Counted from the first letter of the stretch, positions 44,441 through 53,593 are shown. The stretch: DNA of 64,000 bases from Chloroflexota bacterium (GCA_012517865.1 JAAYUC010000016.1:1-64000), one strand, 5' to 3'. Program-made: numbers and translations. Notes: generated by a model not told the origin, from the letters alone.

Positions 44441-45679
44441 ATGGAAGAGCCCATTGTAGTAGGACTTGATATTGGTACCTCAAAAATCTGCACTCTGGTT
44501 GCCCGCATCGAAAATGGCACCAACCTACGCATCCTGGGCGTCGGGATTGAACCTTCCCAAGGAATCCGCAGAGGAACCGTCGTGGATATAAACTCGGCGT
44601 CGCAGTCCATTGCGCGGTCCATCGAGAAAGCTGAACGCACCTCGGGTTACGAAATCAACAGCGCCCTGGTGAGCCTGGCTGGTTCTCACGTTAGTTCCAT
44701 GAACAGCCGCGGGGTCGTGGGTATTTCCGGCAGGGTCATAGACCAGGACGATGTCTACCGCGCCCTGGATTCCGCCCAGGCAGTTGCCGTCCCTCACGAC
44801 CGCGAAATCATTCATGTCATTCAGCGCGGTTTCACCGTTGATGGGCAGAATGGGATTCGCAAACCCGTAGGAATGCACGGTTTCAGGATGGAAGTCGAGG
44901 CGCACATCATCACTGCTTCGGCCTCCACAGTGGAAAACCTGCGCCAGTGCGTTTCGATGGCCGGCATTCAGGTTTCGCAATTTGTCCTGAACCCACTGGC
45001 TGCGGGAGAGATGGTCCTCTCGGATTCCGAGCGCGCCATGGGCGTGGCGGTGGTGGACCTGGGCGGCGGAACGACTAACCTGGCAATTTATATCGACGGC
45101 GATGTCTGGTACACGAATGTCCTGAATGTTGGCGGCGGGCACGTGACCTCGGATATTGCCCAGGGTCTCCGGCTGCCGGTGGAAGTGGCGGAAGAAGTCA
45201 AACTGCATCACGGCTACGCGGTGCTGGAAGAAATTCCAGAGGATGAAAGCTTTAACATTGTGTCGTTCGGTTCAGAACAAAGCCGAAAAGTCTCCCGTCG
45301 GGAACTGACCGATATTATCGAAGCCCGCGTGGAGGAAATATTCATGCTCGTCCACAAGGAAATTAAGCGTTCGGGCTACGATGGAATGCTGCCGGCCGGC
45401 CTGGTACTGACGGGCGGCGGCAGTCTGCTGCCAGGGATTCGCAAACTGGCCACGCGCGTCACCGGTTTGCCTGCCAGAATCGGAAAACCGGAAAAAATGG
45501 TCGGATTGACTGACCAGATTAGCACACCCGCCTTCGCGACCAGCGTCGGGCTGCTGCAGTGGGCAATTTTGATGAGTGAGACAAACCAGATTGCTGCGGA
45601 GCATTCTGGAAAATCCAAAAAACCATTCGATATCAAAGCGGAGAAGATAAAGAGTTGGTTTGGGAAATTGTTGCCGTAA
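44441..45679 (+). CDS. ftsA: Cell-division actin FtsA
   Basis: The start is the ATG at 44441, after TTGGAGCATTAAT. The track start at 44351 lies in ftsQ. The protein has 412 residues. VVGLDIGTSKICTLVAR is phosphate loop 1. The 1C subdomain holds EVEAHIITAS. VVDLGGGTTNLAIYIDG is phosphate loop 2 and LPAGLVLTGGGSLLPGI the adenosine motif. The C-terminus ends KSWFGKLLP, an amphipathic membrane-targeting helix of the usual kind. FtsA anchors FtsZ to the membrane and recruits later division proteins. It lies 27 bp before ftsZ. Confidence 0.96.
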   Translation: MEEPIVVGLDIGTSKICTLVARIENGTNLRILGVGIEPSQGIRRGTVVDINSASQSIARSIEKAERTSGYEINSALVSLAGSHVSSMNSRGVVGISGRVIDQDDVYRALDSAQAVAVPHDREIIHVIQRGFTVDGQNGIRKPVGMHGFRMEVEAHIITASASTVENLRQCVSMAGIQVSQFVLNPLAAGEMVLSDSERAMGVAVVDLGGGTTNLAIYIDGDVWYTNVLNVGGGHVTSDIAQGLRLPVEVAEEVKLHHGYAVLEEIPEDESFNIVSFGSEQSRKVSRRELTDIIEARVEEIFMLVHKEIKRSGYDGMLPAGLVLTGGGSLLPGIRKLATRVTGLPARIGKPEKMVGLTDQISTPAFATSVGLLQWAILMSETNQIAAEHSGKSKKPFDIKAEKIKSWFGKLLP

Positions 45680-45706
45680 TAGTTGTGATTCAAGAGGAGA
45701 ATCGAA

Positions 45707-46861
45707 ATGGATGCTAAACAGACTGAACTAAACGCAAGAATCAAAGTAGTAGGCGTCGGCGGCGGAGGCTGCAATGCCATCAACCGCATGATCGCCGAAG
45801 GTCTTTCGGGAATCGAGTTCATCGCGATTAATACCGACGCCCAGGCACTGCTCAAATCCAGCGCGCCAACGCGCGTGCGGATTGGCGAGAAAGCCACGCG
45901 CGGCCTCGGAGCCGGCGGTGACCCAAAAATTGGTCAGGCAGCCGCGGAAGAATCAGCCGAAGAGCTGTATGAGGTGCTGAAAGGCAGCGACATGGTCTTT
46001 GTCACAGCAGGCCTTGGCGGCGGAACAGGCACCGGAGCCGCTCCGGTGGTAGCGCAAATCGCCAAGGAAATTGGCGCGCTGACCATTGGCGTGGTCACCC
46101 GCCCATTCAGCTTTGAGGGCAATCACCGCGCGAAAGCGGCGGAAGAAGGCGCCATGCGGCTGAAGGAACACGCTGACACCTTAATCGTCATCCCCAACGA
46201 CCGGCTGCTGCAAATCGTAAGCAAGAATGTTCCTCTGCAGGACGCTTTCCGCATCGCGGATGACGTCTTGCGCCAGGGCATTCAGGGCATATCCGAGCTG
46301 ATTACCATTCCCGGATTAATTAACCTGGACTTCGCGGACGTTCGCACCATCATGTCCGAAGGCGGTGCCGCGCTCATGGCTGTTGGCGAAGCCTCCGGTG
46401 AAGACCGCGCCAGGATAGCCGCCGGGCAGGCAATCTCCAGCCAGCTCCTGGATGTGACCATCAACGGCGCCCGCGGTATTATCTTCAACATGACCGGCGG
46501 TTCGAACTTCTCGCTGTATGAAGTTTATCAGGCAGCGGACATCATCAAAGAAACCGCTCACCCCGATGTAAACCTTATCTTTGGTGCAGTGGTCGATGAG
46601 TCCATGGGCGACAAAGTTCGCATCACCGTTATCGCAACCGGATTTGATAGTGCCCATACTCCTGCAGAGGTGGAGAGCAACGCGTTTTTTCACAGCGCGC
46701 CCCCCAGAAAACCGGAGAAGGTAACAACCGCGGATTACCTAAGAAGAGCGGAACCTGAGCCCAAAGCGAAGGAACCTGCCGAAGACTATTCGTATGCTTC
46801 CGGCGCGGATATCGACGTGCCAACCTTTCTTCGGAAACGCCGCGACCAGCAGGGGTACTAG
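45707..46861 (+). CDS. ftsZ: Cell-division tubulin FtsZ
   Basis: The protein has 384 residues. The GTP site has [15 protein letters not shown], the tubulin signature GGGTGTG in [16 protein letters not shown] and the T7 loop [11 protein letters not shown], which completes the next subunit's active site. A linker of about 60 residues leads to the conserved C-terminal peptide [12 protein letters not shown], which binds FtsA or SepF-like partners. The protein forms the Z-ring at midcell. An AAGAGGAGAATCGAA site precedes the ATG. It is the last gene of the dcw cluster, followed by a long hairpin. Confidence 0.98.
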   Translation: MDAKQTELNARIKVVGVGGGGCNAINRMIAEGLSGIEFIAINTDAQALLKSSAPTRVRIGEKATRGLGAGGDPKIGQAAAEESAEELYEVLKGSDMVFVTAGLGGGTGTGAAPVVAQIAKEIGALTIGVVTRPFSFEGNHRAKAAEEGAMRLKEHADTLIVIPNDRLLQIVSKNVPLQDAFRIADDVLRQGIQGISELITIPGLINLDFADVRTIMSEGGAALMAVGEASGEDRARIAAGQAISSQLLDVTINGARGIIFNMTGGSNFSLYEVYQAADIIKETAHPDVNLIFGAVVDESMGDKVRITVIATGFDSAHTPAEVESNAFFHSAPPRKPEKVTTADYLRRAEPEPKAKEPAEDYSYASGADIDVPTFLRKRRDQQGY

Positions 46862-46908
46862 TACGGATTAGCGCGCCTGACCTCCTCTTGGGTTTTTTAC
46901 GCTCAATG

Positions 46909-46945
46909 GCTTCCTTCCTCCCCGTTATCAGCGGAGGAAGGAAGC
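46909..46945 (+). terminator. Hairpin after ftsZ
   Basis: Perfect 13-bp stem GCTTCCTTCCTCC / GGAGGAAGGAAGC with an 11-nt loop, 48 bp past the ftsZ stop. No T-run follows, so it may act as a 3'-end barrier or processing site. Confidence 0.55.
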
Positions 46946-47400
46946 ATACCGGGCCGGAATCACAAGGAAGAACTCTGAAAGAGCGCCATTTACCGCGCCT
47001 GGCCGAGCAGTTTTACCTGCCTTAGTTTCCATCGTTAGTATTCGACGCTGCCCACTGGCTCAATGAGAACCGAATGAGGGCAGTGTTTGATTTTAACCTT
47101 CAGCCCCACATGGAAACACGATTGCTGTTTGTTTTCGCATGACCTAGCAAAGGGCTTACAGCAAACATTGAAGATAAACATAAAGAAGGGCACATTTTTC
47201 GCTCATAGCAGCCCGGTTCTTTCCTATCTGCAAGTCCTAATACCTCAGGCGATATTACAAAAATACATGGGCTTGACATGGATATCTAATTTCAGCCAAA
47301 ACGCGCTCGCGCAGGAGTTATCAACGAGAAAAGCCAGAGGAAATCCTGACCGGGTTGCAACTGGTAAAATCCTGTTCCAACATTAACTATGGGCGCAGGT

Positions 47401-47433
47401 TCAACCTTAAAGTCCCGCATTTTTTAAGGTTGA
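47401..47433. repeat. 11-bp inverted repeat upstream of nrdR
   Basis: TCAACCTTAAA / TTTAAGGTTGA, 11-nt loop, extendable by three pairs with one G-T. It sits just before the -35 of nrdR and could be an operator or a terminator for something upstream. Confidence 0.5.
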
Positions 47434-47447
47434 GCCCGAATATAACC

Positions 47448-47476
47448 TTGTCCCTATCCCAAAAGCATGCTAAAAT
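47448..47476 (+). promoter_or_regulatory. Promoter of nrdR-nrdJ
   Basis: TTGTCC, 17-bp spacer, TAAAAT. The expected start of transcription is near 47483, giving a leader of about 70 nt that ends in AAGGAGG before the ATG. Confidence 0.7.
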
Positions 47477-47482
47477 CTGAAA

Positions 47483-47529
47483 ACCTTATAGGTGGGGGAG
47501 AAAAGGTAAGCCACCACCATATATTGGGG
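47483..47529 (+). promoter_or_regulatory. Pair of NrdR-box-like sites
   Basis: ACCTTATAGGTGGGGG (47483-47498) and CCACCATATATTGGGG (47514-47529), starting 31 bp apart. The second matches the NrdR box consensus acaCwAtATaTwGtGt at about 12 of 16 positions, the first at about 9. The 31-bp spacing, three helical turns, is that of known NrdR box pairs. They lie just after the expected transcription start. Confidence 0.5.
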
Positions 47530-47552
47530 TAAATCTTGTAAAGGAGGATGCG

Positions 47553-48011
47553 ATGAATTGCCCGTTTTGTCAGCACCCGGATTCCAGGGTCATCGATACT
47601 ACCAAAGATTCGCACGGCGGCATACGCCGGCGCAGGGAATGCGCATCCTGCCATCAGCGTTTCAGCACAATGGAACGGGCGATTCTTGTTACCCCAATGC
47701 TCATCAAACGCGACGGCACGCGAGAAGAATTCAACCGGGAAAAACTGCTGCAGGGTTTGCGCATTGCCTGCGCCAAACGCCCCGTTTCTGCAGCCGCTCT
47801 GGAGCAGCTGGCAAGCTCCATCGAAGCCGAGCTGCAAAAAAAAGGCCGCCCGGAAGTGAATTCCCGGATTGTTGGAGATCTGGCAATCAAAGGCCTAAAA
47901 GAACTTGACCATATTGCCTACGTTCGCTATGCCATCGTGTACCTGCGGATGGATGACCTGCATACCATCCGCAACGAAATTGATCATTTGCTTTCCGAAG
48001 AAACCAAATAA
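47553..48011 (+). CDS. nrdR: Transcriptional repressor NrdR
   Basis: The protein has 152 residues. The N-terminal zinc ribbon is MNCPFCQHPDSRVIDT ... RRRECASCHQRFSTMER, with four Cys. The ATP-cone follows (KRDGTREEFNREKLLQGLRIACAKRPVS), ending with FDHIAYVRYAIVYL-like residues. NrdR senses ATP/dATP and represses ribonucleotide reductase genes. It is located directly before nrdJ with ten bases between them, so it controls its own operon. AAGGAGG precedes the ATG at an ideal distance. Confidence 0.97.
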   Translation: MNCPFCQHPDSRVIDTTKDSHGGIRRRRECASCHQRFSTMERAILVTPMLIKRDGTREEFNREKLLQGLRIACAKRPVSAAALEQLASSIEAELQKKGRPEVNSRIVGDLAIKGLKELDHIAYVRYAIVYLRMDDLHTIRNEIDHLLSEETK

Positions 48012-48020
48012 GGACAGACA

Positions 48021-50585
48021 ATGGAACCATCAGTCACCCCTTCCGCGGGGCTCTTGCCGACCCCCCCAATGCCTTCTGATTTACCCGCCATCTCTCTGAG
48101 TGAAAATTCCCGACAAATCCTCACCAGACGTTATCTGCGCAGAGACGAGAACGGCACTCCTGTGGAAAGCATTGAAGAGATGTTCTGGCGCATTGCCTGG
48201 CACATCGCGGATGTGGAGTCTGAGAAAAATCCTGAAGAAACAGCCAGGGCGTTCTACCGTCTGCTGGTTTCCAAATCCTTCTTTCCCAACTCCCCCACCT
48301 TCACTGGCGCGGGCACGCCCCTCGGGCAGCTGGCTGCCTGTTTTGTGCTGCCCATCTCTGATGATATGGGCAAGGCCTCTGACGGAATTTTTACCACCCT
48401 GCGCAACGCGGCCCTGATTCAACAAACAGGCGGCGGAAACGGCTTTAATTTTTCCAGGATTCGCCCCAAGGGCGCCATCGTCAAAACCTCTTCCGGGCAG
48501 GCTACCGGACCGGTGGGATTCCTGAAGGTTTATGACCACGCTTTTGGCGAAATCGCCCAGGGCGGCACACGCCGCGGAGCGAATATGGGCATATTGCGTG
48601 TTGACCACCCGGATATTGAAGAGTTCATCAGCTGCAAAACCAGCGAAAACGCCATTACCAATTTCAACATCTCCGTCGCGATTACAGACGCTTTCATGCG
48701 GGCGGTCGAAGAGGACGCGGATTGGGATTTGCGATTTCCAGACGTAAGCAATCCTGCATATAAAAATTTTTCCGGCACGTTGGAGGCCGCGGAGCGCGCC
48801 GGAATCCCGATTCGCACCTATAAAACGGTCAAAGCGCGCGAAATCTTTAACAAATTCGTTCAACAGGCGCATCACAACGGCGAACCCGGCGCCCTCTTCC
48901 TGGACGCGGCCAACCGCACAAACCCCGTGCCGCACTTATACGACCTGGAAGCCACCAACCCCTGCGGCGAACAATGGCTGGGACCCTACGAAAACTGCTG
49001 CCTGGCCTCCGTAAATCTTGCCACCCACTGCGCGCCCGATGGGAAAGTCGACTGGGAGAAACTGCGCGAGACAACTATTCTGGCTACCCGCTTTTTGGAC
49101 CATGTGGTGGATAAAAACGCTTATGTGCCCGCGATTCCTGAACTGAAACAATCAGCCCTGAATGCCCGCCGCATCGGCCTTGGCATTATGGGACTGGCGG
49201 ACTTGATGTACCATGTAGGCGTCCGTTACGGCTCCGAAGAATCGCTTGAATTTGCCGGTCAGGTGATGGAATTTATCCGCTATCACAGTATGCTGACCAG
49301 CATCAATCTTGCCCGGGAGAATGGACCTTTTCCGGTAATCAAAGGCAGCATCTATGACCCTGAGAATTTACGCTGGTCGCCCCCGGAACCTTTGTTCCCG
49401 TATACCCGGGATTGGGGCCGGCCGGCAGTGGATTGGCAGGCGGTTGTGGATGGCATCCGCCAATACGGCATCCGCAACGCAGCGCAAACCACCATCGCCC
49501 CGACCGGAACAATTGGAACGGTTGCCGGATGCGAAGGATACGGCTGCGAGCCCGTTTTTGCGCTGGCCTACGTCCGTCACGTCAATGACCACGGCAAGGA
49601 CCTGACCTTGAATTACGCCAGCCCGCTCTTCCAGGCCGCCCTGGACAAAGCAGATTTCACCCCCGAACAGAAAGAACAAATCATCAGCCAGGTCATAGAA
49701 GCCGGGACCTGCCAGCAAATCACCCTTCTGCCAGAAGCTATGCGCAATGTGTATGTCGTGTCGGCGGATATCAGCGCGCACGAACACATCCGCATGCAGG
49801 CAGCCTTGCAGCGGTTTGTGGATAACAGCCTTAGCAAGACCATCAACTTCCCGGCTGGCACCACCCCTCAGGAAGTCGCTGACGCATTTATGGAAGCCTG
49901 GAAATTAGGCTGCAAAGGCATCACCGTCTATATCACCGGCTCCCGGGAGAAGGTTGTCCTCGAGACCAAGGCGACCATGCAAGCCAAGCAGGCCGTGGCG
50001 GAGGAAAAGCAAACCCCAATAGCCGAAGCGGCGGTCAGCCAGCCGGCATTCTGGAAGGATGCCAAAAAACCCCGGCCTCGCATCCTGAAAGGCTATACCT
50101 ATTCTATCGAGACGCCGCTTGGCAAAGCCTTCATCACCATCAACGAGAACGGCGGCGACCAACCCTTTGAAGTCTTTATCAACACAGCCAAGGCAGGCTC
50201 GGAGACTGCCGCGCACTCAGAAGCGCTCGGGCGCCTGATTTCTTATGTTTTGCGAATCGCGTCGTCTATCGAGCCAAGAGAGCGCTTGAAAGTGGTCATG
50301 GAGCAGCTGGCTGGCATAGGCGGCGGCAGGTCTTTGGGTTTTGGTCCAAATCGCGTCCGCTCACTGCCGGATGGAATTGCCAAAGCGCTGGATGAATACC
50401 TTTTCCAGCAGCACTGGGAGAAGGAAGAAGAGCCGGAGCCTCCCCAGGGCGAACCGCTTCCCTTCCTCGATGATAAAAAAGAAGTCCGACCAATCGGCGA
50501 ACTCTGCCCCGAGTGCGGTCAGGCCACCCTGATTTACGAAGAAGGCTGCCGCAAGTGCTATACTTGCGGACACAGCGAGTGCTAA
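48021..50585 (+). CDS. nrdJ: Adenosylcobalamin-dependent ribonucleotide reductase (class II)
   Basis: The protein has 854 residues. The reductase barrel has [40 protein letters not shown], the active-site Cys and Glu in [15 protein letters not shown], and [19 protein letters not shown]. The C-terminal domain has a zinc-like cluster [22 protein letters not shown] that holds the cysteines which re-reduce the active site. No ATP-cone is evident at its N-terminus, so activity control by dATP may be missing. The enzyme makes dNDPs or dNTPs from ribonucleotides with B12, with or without oxygen. The NrdR gene precedes it. Confidence 0.96.
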   Translation: MEPSVTPSAGLLPTPPMPSDLPAISLSENSRQILTRRYLRRDENGTPVESIEEMFWRIAWHIADVESEKNPEETARAFYRLLVSKSFFPNSPTFTGAGTPLGQLAACFVLPISDDMGKASDGIFTTLRNAALIQQTGGGNGFNFSRIRPKGAIVKTSSGQATGPVGFLKVYDHAFGEIAQGGTRRGANMGILRVDHPDIEEFISCKTSENAITNFNISVAITDAFMRAVEEDADWDLRFPDVSNPAYKNFSGTLEAAERAGIPIRTYKTVKAREIFNKFVQQAHHNGEPGALFLDAANRTNPVPHLYDLEATNPCGEQWLGPYENCCLASVNLATHCAPDGKVDWEKLRETTILATRFLDHVVDKNAYVPAIPELKQSALNARRIGLGIMGLADLMYHVGVRYGSEESLEFAGQVMEFIRYHSMLTSINLARENGPFPVIKGSIYDPENLRWSPPEPLFPYTRDWGRPAVDWQAVVDGIRQYGIRNAAQTTIAPTGTIGTVAGCEGYGCEPVFALAYVRHVNDHGKDLTLNYASPLFQAALDKADFTPEQKEQIISQVIEAGTCQQITLLPEAMRNVYVVSADISAHEHIRMQAALQRFVDNSLSKTINFPAGTTPQEVADAFMEAWKLGCKGITVYITGSREKVVLETKATMQAKQAVAEEKQTPIAEAAVSQPAFWKDAKKPRPRILKGYTYSIETPLGKAFITINENGGDQPFEVFINTAKAGSETAAHSEALGRLISYVLRIASSIEPRERLKVVMEQLAGIGGGRSLGFGPNRVRSLPDGIAKALDEYLFQQHWEKEEEPEPPQGEPLPFLDDKKEVRPIGELCPECGQATLIYEEGCRKCYTCGHSEC

Positions 50586-50604
50586 TTACCAAAGGATAAG
50601 TCCT

Positions 50605-51432
50605 ACGAGCAGTTGGACCGAAGGTACATGTCTTATCCGGGGGCAGCGGCTGACTTACACGCGCACTGGCGGCAGTCGGCCGCCTGTTGTTCTTTTGCAC
50701 GGCTTCACGGAAGACAGTTCCACCTGGTTTGACCTCGCGCGAGGATTGGAAAATGAATACGACCTGGTCATGCCGGACATGATTGGTCACGGTAAATCCG
50801 ACCGACTAACCCCCGGCACTCTCGTAGACCTTAAACAAGACCTTGCGGACCTGCTCGCGGAACTGCGCCTGGCAAAGGCAGCCCTTCTGGGTCATTCGCT
50901 TGGCGCTCTCACTGCCGCTCAGTTCGCGGCGGAACACTCTGAACTTACCGTGCTGCTCATCCTGGAGGATATCCCTTGGTTCGACCCTGCGGCTCTGCCT
51001 GTAATCCCGCAAGACAGTTACAGCGCGGCAAACCCGACTGCGATCGCGAGCCTGGCCGCGGGCAGCCCGGAACAGGCGCTGGCCTACTGCGCCAAGCACT
51101 TCCCCCATTGGAACGAATCCGCCCGAAGAGCCTGGGCTGAATCCAAGCTGCGCTTTGATACCCAATGGTTTTTACAGCCGCCCCAAAAACAACCGCACTG
51201 GCGGGAAACCGCCGCGAAATTCACATTCCCAACCCTGCTTATCAGCGGAGAGAACAGCCGGGGCAGCTTGATTTCGGATGGTTTTGCCCGGGAGGCCCTG
51301 AAAACGGTCCCGGGCATGCAGTGGTGCCGCATCCCCGGCGCGGGCCACTACCTGCATTACGACGCCCCTGAAGCGTTCCTCTCTTCAGTCCAAACCTTCC
51401 TGCGAAGCCATTACCCACCCCAAAAAGGATAA
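50605..51432 (+). CDS. Alpha/beta-hydrolase with a probable ACG start
   Basis: The track start (TTG 50695) cuts off the first 30 residues of the fold. The open frame upstream encodes SSWTEGTCLIRGQRLTYTRT then GGSRPPVVLLHGF, a typical alpha/beta-hydrolase opening. The only start-like codon at the right spot is ACG (50605), eight bases after AAAGGA. The protein then has 275 residues. The oxyanion region is LLHGFTED, the nucleophile elbow GHSLGA (Ser near 100), and the His is in GAGHYLHYDAPEAF. The substrate is unknown. The gene lies between nrdJ and a deoxynucleoside kinase. The next gene starts two bases after its stop. Confidence 0.75.
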   Translation, partial: TSSWTEGTCLIRGQRLTYTRTGGSRPPVVLLHGFTEDSSTWFDLARGLENEYDLVMPDMIGHGKSDRLTPGTLVDLKQDLADLLAELRLAKAALLGHSLGALTAAQFAAEHSELTVLLILEDIPWFDPAALPVIPQDSYSAANPTAIASLAAGSPEQALAYCAKHFPHWNESARRAWAESKLRFDTQWFLQPPQKQPHWRETAAKFTFPTLLISGENSRGSLISDGFAREALKTVPGMQWCRIPGAGHYLHYDAPEAFLSSVQTFLRSHYPPQKG

Positions 51433-51433
51433 G

Positions 51434-52087
51434 ATGACCTCTAAGCTAAGATCTAAGAAATTCGTACTGATGGCCGGCAATATCGGCAGCGGAAAAACCT
51501 CTCTGACGCGGCTGGTCGGCGAAAAACTCGGCTGGCAGACAGCCTACGAATCCGTCTCCGACAATCCGTACCTTGCCGATTTTTATAAAGATATGCGCCA
51601 GTGGTCCTTCCATTTGCAGGTGTATTTCCTGGGAAACCGCGCCGCGCAGCACATCGAACTGGCCCAGTCGCCGCGTTCAGCCATCATCGACCGCAGCATC
51701 TACGAGGACGCGCGCATCTTCGCGCGGGCGCTGAATGCCATGGGCAACCTTCAGGACAGGGAATATCAGGCCTATTTGCGCCTTTACGACCTGATTGTGA
51801 GCACTCTTCCCAGGCCGGACCTGCTGATCTTCCTCAAGGCGCCTGTGAACGTCCTGCTCAAGCGCATCCAAATCCGGGCGCGCTCAATTGAAGACAGTAT
51901 AGATCCGGACTATCTGGCCTTGCTTGATAAGTATTACGCGGAATGGATTGACAGTTTTGACCTCTGCCCCGTTCTTACCATCGAAAGCGATGCGGTGGAT
52001 TTTGTGAATAAACCGGCGCAGCTGGATCTCGTCACGCAGCGCATCCTGGACCGCCTGGCTGGCACCGAGAAGTTGATTCTCGATTAG
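51434..52087 (+). CDS. Deoxynucleoside kinase (dGK/dAK type)
   Basis: The protein has 217 residues. P-loop GNIGSGKTSL near 15-24. YESVSDNPYLADFYKDM carries the substrate-binding Glu. The DRS motif is IIDRSIYEDARIFA near 85-98. LID-like Arg residues are in LLKRIQIRARSIEDSI. The sequence fits the dNK/dGK-dCK superfamily, which phosphorylates deoxyribonucleosides to monophosphates in the salvage pathway. Its specificity cannot be decided here. AAAAAGGATAAG precedes the ATG. Together with nrdR and nrdJ it forms a dNTP supply unit. Confidence 0.9.
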   Translation: MTSKLRSKKFVLMAGNIGSGKTSLTRLVGEKLGWQTAYESVSDNPYLADFYKDMRQWSFHLQVYFLGNRAAQHIELAQSPRSAIIDRSIYEDARIFARALNAMGNLQDREYQAYLRLYDLIVSTLPRPDLLIFLKAPVNVLLKRIQIRARSIEDSIDPDYLALLDKYYAEWIDSFDLCPVLTIESDAVDFVNKPAQLDLVTQRILDRLAGTEKLILD

Positions 52088-52190
52088 AAAACAGCCCGGG
52101 AGCTGTTATTGCACAAGATACAGCCATCCATGCCAGCAGCCGGCCTTAAGGACTCGAAAGTAATATTGCTTTGTTTCAGCTACGTAATAA

Positions 52191-52204
52191 CCTGTAATTA
52201 CAGG
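52191..52204. repeat. 14-bp perfect palindrome, possible operator
   Basis: CCTGTAATTACAGG, 11 bp upstream of a near-consensus -35 box. It may be a regulator site for the promoter below. Confidence 0.55.
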
Positions 52205-52215
52205 ATAACAAGCCC

Positions 52216-52244
52216 TTGACAATATTTTTTGCTTGTGGTTAAAT
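52216..52244 (+). promoter_or_regulatory. Orphan strong promoter between dNK and obgE
   Basis: TTGACA, 17-bp spacer, TTAAAT, pointing into the 3' end of obgE. No gene is on the plus strand downstream. Transcription would start near 52251, exactly at a hairpin. Confidence 0.6.
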
Positions 52245-52250
52245 TGTGCC

Positions 52251-52294
52251 GTTCACCGATTGGGTGCCCCCCTCACCCAGTCGGTGAACACTTT
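52251..52294 (+). terminator. 16-bp hairpin between convergent dNK and obgE
   Basis: GTTCACCGATTGGGTG / CACCCAGTCGGTGAAC (one G-T pair) with a 7-nt C-rich loop, followed by ACTTTTAA. It is a terminator for dNK or the body of a tiny RNA from the promoter just upstream. Confidence 0.7.
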
Positions 52295-53553
52295 TAATCC
52301 TGCCACTCCAACTCATAATCGCCAATGCTGACAGTATCGCCTTCCTGGATGCCAGCTTCCCGGAGAGCTTTCTCCACTCCCAGGCTGGTCATCAGGCGCT
52401 GGAAGCGCCTGACAGAACCGGGTTGATCCCAAAAAGTCATCGCAGCGGCGCGCTCAATAATCTTGCCGCGTACTACCCAAAGGTCATCTTCCTTCTCGAT
52501 AGTAAATCCGCGGGGGTCTTCCTCAGCGCGATAGACTGGAAGCTCAGGTTCCACTTCTTCAATTGGCGCTTCTTTGAGAGCTTCATGCGCGCGCCACAAA
52601 ACTGTTTTAAGATTGGTCTGGGCGACCGCGGATATCGGCAGCAGTTCCTTGCCTTCCTGAGCGAATTTTTTCCGCAGTCCTTCAAAAGCAGCGGCAGCGT
52701 CGGGCAAATCCATCTTGTTGAAGACCACAATTTGTGGAAGCCTTCCAAGGCGTTCGTCGAACAGCTGCAGCTCCTGGTTGATGGTGAGGTAATCATCATA
52801 AGGGTCAGGGGAGAGTCCATCCAGAATATGGATTAGCACCCGAGTGCGCTGAATGTGGCGGAGAAAATCATATCCAAGACCAACGCCCTGATGCGCGCCT
52901 TCAATCAAGCCCGGAATATCCGCCAGCACTAAACTGTTTTCCTGGTCCAACTCGACCACGCCAAGGTTTGGCTCCAATGTGGTGAACGGGTAGTCCGCGA
53001 TTTTTGGTTTGGCATTGGTCGTGGCCGCCAAGAATGAAGACTTGCCAGCGTTAGGCATTCCAATCAGCCCGACATCCGCGATTAACTTCAGCTCCAACCG
53101 GAGAGTTTTGACTTCTCCTGGTTCGCCGCGCTCCGCAGTAAGCGGCATCTGGTTGCGGGAAGACGCGAAATGCTGGTTGCCCCTGCCCCCGCGCCCACCT
53201 TTGGCAACAACCAGTGTTTGCCCGGGCTTCACCAGGTCGCCCAGCAGTTGGGCGCTTTCTTCATCGTAGACGATGGTTCCCGGCGGAACAGGAATAATTA
53301 AATCCGGCGCGGATTTCCCCGATTGATTGGAAGGACCGCCGTTCTTTCCATTCTCCGCGGTAAAAACCTCGTTGTGATGGAATTTGTTCAGGGTGTTCAG
53401 CGTCGGAACGACCTGAAGGATGACGCTGCCGCCTTTGCCCCCATCGCCGCCGTCAGGTCCGCCTCTGGGTCGGTATTTTTCGCGGTGCATGTGCACCATG
53501 CCGTCCCCACCCTTGCCGGACTCCACTGTAATAGTCACTGAATCGATGAACAT
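52294..53553 (-). CDS. obgE: Obg/CgtA GTPase
   Basis: The protein has 419 residues. The Gly-rich OBG domain (1-158) begins MFIDSVTITVESGKGGDGMVHMHREKY. The G domain (about 159-330) has G1 GMPNAGKSSF, the switch region ADYPFTTLEPNLG, G3 DIPGLIEGAHQGVGLG and NKMDLP. A C-terminal OCT domain (about 345-415) contains VVRGKIIERAAAMTFWDQPGSVRRFQ. Obg binds the large ribosomal subunit and helps its assembly. GAGGAAACAAG precedes the ATG. A TATAAT box on the minus strand (53591-53586 region) may give it its own promoter. Confidence 0.95.
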   Translation of the reverse strand: MFIDSVTITVESGKGGDGMVHMHREKYRPRGGPDGGDGGKGGSVILQVVPTLNTLNKFHHNEVFTAENGKNGGPSNQSGKSAPDLIIPVPPGTIVYDEESAQLLGDLVKPGQTLVVAKGGRGGRGNQHFASSRNQMPLTAERGEPGEVKTLRLELKLIADVGLIGMPNAGKSSFLAATTNAKPKIADYPFTTLEPNLGVVELDQENSLVLADIPGLIEGAHQGVGLGYDFLRHIQRTRVLIHILDGLSPDPYDDYLTINQELQLFDERLGRLPQIVVFNKMDLPDAAAAFEGLRKKFAQEGKELLPISAVAQTNLKTVLWRAHEALKEAPIEEVEPELPVYRAEEDPRGFTIEKEDDLWVVRGKIIERAAAMTFWDQPGSVRRFQRLMTSLGVEKALREAGIQEGDTVSIGDYELEWQD

Positions 53554-53593
53554 CTTGTTTCCTCGTTTAATTAATTGCCGCCCTCATTATAAA

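Larger units (their letters stand above)
46862..47447. other. Intergenic region after ftsZ with two inverted repeats
   Basis: About 590 bases without a gene I can support. It holds a 13-bp perfect hairpin (46909-46945) and an 11-bp perfect inverted repeat (47401-47433). The 99-codon plus ORF (47087-47386) and a 48-codon Cys-rich minus ORF (about 47038-47184) show no family match, no ribosome site and no start signal, so I leave them out. Confidence 0.6.

Noticed and set aside
47038-47184. Minus-strand 48-codon Cys-rich frame
   Set aside because: It has no Shine-Dalgarno sequence or promoter, and six Cys over 48 codons may be chance. I cannot support it without conservation.
47087-47386. Plus-strand ORF of 99 codons after ftsZ
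   Set aside because: It has no ribosome site, no family resemblance and a composition unlike the neighbouring genes.
52423-52836. Plus-strand ORF of 137 codons downstream of the orphan promoter
   Set aside because: It is fully antisense to the obgE coding region, has no ribosome site and no family resemblance.
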